Position numbers and translations under genes: made by a program. Positions 29,963 through 30,938 of a stretch of DNA of 30,938 nt are shown piece by piece. Under the pieces are notes generated by a model. It worked only from the letters and a program-made list of their open reading frames with translations, had not been told where the DNA came from and did not search any database. Position 1 is the stretch's first letter, and the number at the start of each line of letters is the position of its first letter. Source of the DNA: a virus; IMG/VR virus record IMGVR_UViG_3300050138_000086, positions 1-30,938 of that record; one strand, written 5' to 3'.

Positions 29963-30700
29963 ATGACAGAACGTATAATCACAGGCGACTCCAGGATGAG
30001 GATGGGCGAATTTGGTCCATTCGACCTCATTATTGCAGATCCGCCCTATGGGGATACGTCGCTGAAATGGGACACGCGGATCGAGGACTGGCCGCATCGC
30101 ACCATCGAAATGCTTAAGCCCAACGGCTCTATGTGGGTCTTTGGGTCAATGCGATATTTCCTGGATCAGGGTTTGATCTTTGCCGCCGCTGGCTGGAAAC
30201 TGGCGCAAGACTTGGTTTGGGAGAAGCACAACGGGTCCGCTTTCCATGCAGACCGCTTCAAACGGGTGCATGAGAATATCATTCAATTCTATCGCAGCAT
30301 CGATTCGTGGTCATCCATCTACAATGAAGTGCAGACCACGCCGGATGCGGTCCATCGATCTGTGCATCGGAAAAAGCGCCGGCCAGCGCATCTAGGGCAA
30401 ATTCAGACCGCAGCCTACCATAGCGAGGATGGTGGTCCGCGCATCATGCGATCGGTAATTTTTATGCCGTCGATGCACGGTCACGCCATTCATCCAACCG
30501 AAAAGCCGTCCGATCTGATCGAGATTTTAATTCGAACTTCATGCCCGGTTGGCGGCCTGGTCGGCGACCCCTTCGCCGGCTCTGGCGCTGCGGGCGAAGC
30601 CGCATTACGCGCCGGTCGTGAATATCTCGGGTGTGAGATTGATCCGGTGATGGCTCTCAAGGCGAATGACCGCCTTAGGCAATTGCTGCCGCTAAATTGA
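29963..30700 (+). CDS. DNA methyltransferase, beta class (N6-adenine or N4-cytosine)
   Basis: A 245-residue enzyme. The catalytic motif IV, DPPY, is at residues 26-29 (IADPPYGD), and the SAM-binding motif I is near the C-terminus (GDPFAGSGAAGEAAL from 201 and GCEID near 223). This order, IV before I, defines the beta class, which includes CcrM. HPTEKP (177-182) is the usual motif before motif I. The middle part, about 85-165, is probably the target recognition region. The start ATG has GGA upstream; no restriction gene is adjacent, so it is an orphan enzyme. Protection from host restriction or control of phage DNA is likely. The recognition sequence is not predictable. Confidence 0.93.
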   Translation: MTERIITGDSRMRMGEFGPFDLIIADPPYGDTSLKWDTRIEDWPHRTIEMLKPNGSMWVFGSMRYFLDQGLIFAAAGWKLAQDLVWEKHNGSAFHADRFKRVHENIIQFYRSIDSWSSIYNEVQTTPDAVHRSVHRKKRRPAHLGQIQTAAYHSEDGGPRIMRSVIFMPSMHGHAIHPTEKPSDLIEILIRTSCPVGGLVGDPFAGSGAAGEAALRAGREYLGCEIDPVMALKANDRLRQLLPLN

Positions 30701-30731
30701 ACGCTTGCTGCATCGCGTCAATCTCCGAACC

Positions 30732-30769
30732 AGCCCGCCGCCTGGATGCCCCGGGTGTGCGGGCTTTTT
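30732..30769 (+). terminator. Intrinsic terminator after the methyltransferase gene
   Basis: AGCCCGC (30732-30738) pairs with GCGGGCT (30759-30765) around a 20-base loop and runs directly into five T residues. This is the best intrinsic terminator in the window and ends the rightward transcript. Confidence 0.75.
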
Positions 30770-30881
30770 CGTTTGCGCCCGCCGGCGTCGGCCACTCTCG
30801 TTGGGTGTTTTTTGCCCGGGATCCAGGTATAGGCTAGGCCGCGAAGCGGAAAAGCCCGGTTTCCTGGCGTTGACAACGTCC

Positions 30882-30899
30882 GTAGCGGGCCCCCGCTAC
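30882..30899. other. Perfect inverted repeat in the right-end non-coding stretch
   Basis: GTAGCGGG (30882-30889), CC, CCCGCTAC (30892-30899) make a perfect palindrome. On the minus strand, TATAAT is present at 30914-30919, without a visible partner element because the window ends. The 240 bases after the methyltransferase otherwise hold only the terminator. Confidence 0.4.
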
Positions 30900-30938
30900 C
30901 AGCACACAAAAATACATTATAAGTCATATAGTTATAGA

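Noticed and set aside
30718-30927. Minus-strand 69-residue frame at the right end
   Set aside because: It spans a terminator and a palindrome, has no ribosome site or family pattern, and starts upstream of the only minus-strand TATAAT.

Overview
The window is a late-gene segment of a tailed phage or prophage with siphovirus-type gene order. Every supported gene lies on the + strand and the genes are tightly packed. The host is probably an alphaproteobacterium, most likely Rhizobiales (Bradyrhizobium-like). The main support is a circularly permuted, two-piece tmRNA gene whose tag begins ANDN, plus exported proteins of a rhizobial type. No integrase, terminase or replication gene is present, so it cannot be said whether this is a prophage or a free phage.

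Layout: (1) 1-3.3 kb, head: the C-terminal part of a repeat protein, a prohead protease and an HK97-fold major capsid protein. (2) 3.3-7.0 kb, an accessory block inside the head region: an HNH endonuclease with four zinc ribbons, a small protein whose domain reappears at the start of a downstream glycosyltransferase-like gene, a DUF115/MAF-like gene with no start codon (apparently joined by a -1 frameshift), a GT9-like protein, a SAM methyltransferase and a small hypothetical gene. (3) 7.0-9.7 kb, connector, head-completion and tail-terminator genes. (4) 9.7-17.1 kb, tail tube, tail-assembly chaperones expressed with a -1 frameshift, and a 1735-residue tape measure. (5) 17.2-24.3 kb, distal tail and adsorption genes, including an 18-residue-repeat protein whose N-terminal header and repeat are reused at the start of the tail hub protein. 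(6) 24.4-28.4 kb, lysis and envelope: a GH19 endolysin, a run of seven small membrane proteins and a secreted M15-like protein. (7) 28.4-30.7 kb, small Cys/His-rich genes, the tmRNA gene and a beta-class DNA methyltransferase ending at a good terminator.

The structural genes make capsid, neck and a long flexible tail. The accessory block may decorate the particle or DNA. The lysis block releases progeny. The tmRNA would rescue stalled ribosomes or replace host tmRNA, and the methyltransferase would protect DNA.

The most notable element is the tmRNA gene at about 29578-29903. It is supported by a 7-bp acceptor stem with the G3-U70 alanine identity pair, a T-arm, a helix joining the two pieces, a precursor stem and a 15-residue tag ending LAA. 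All functions are read from sequence without searches.
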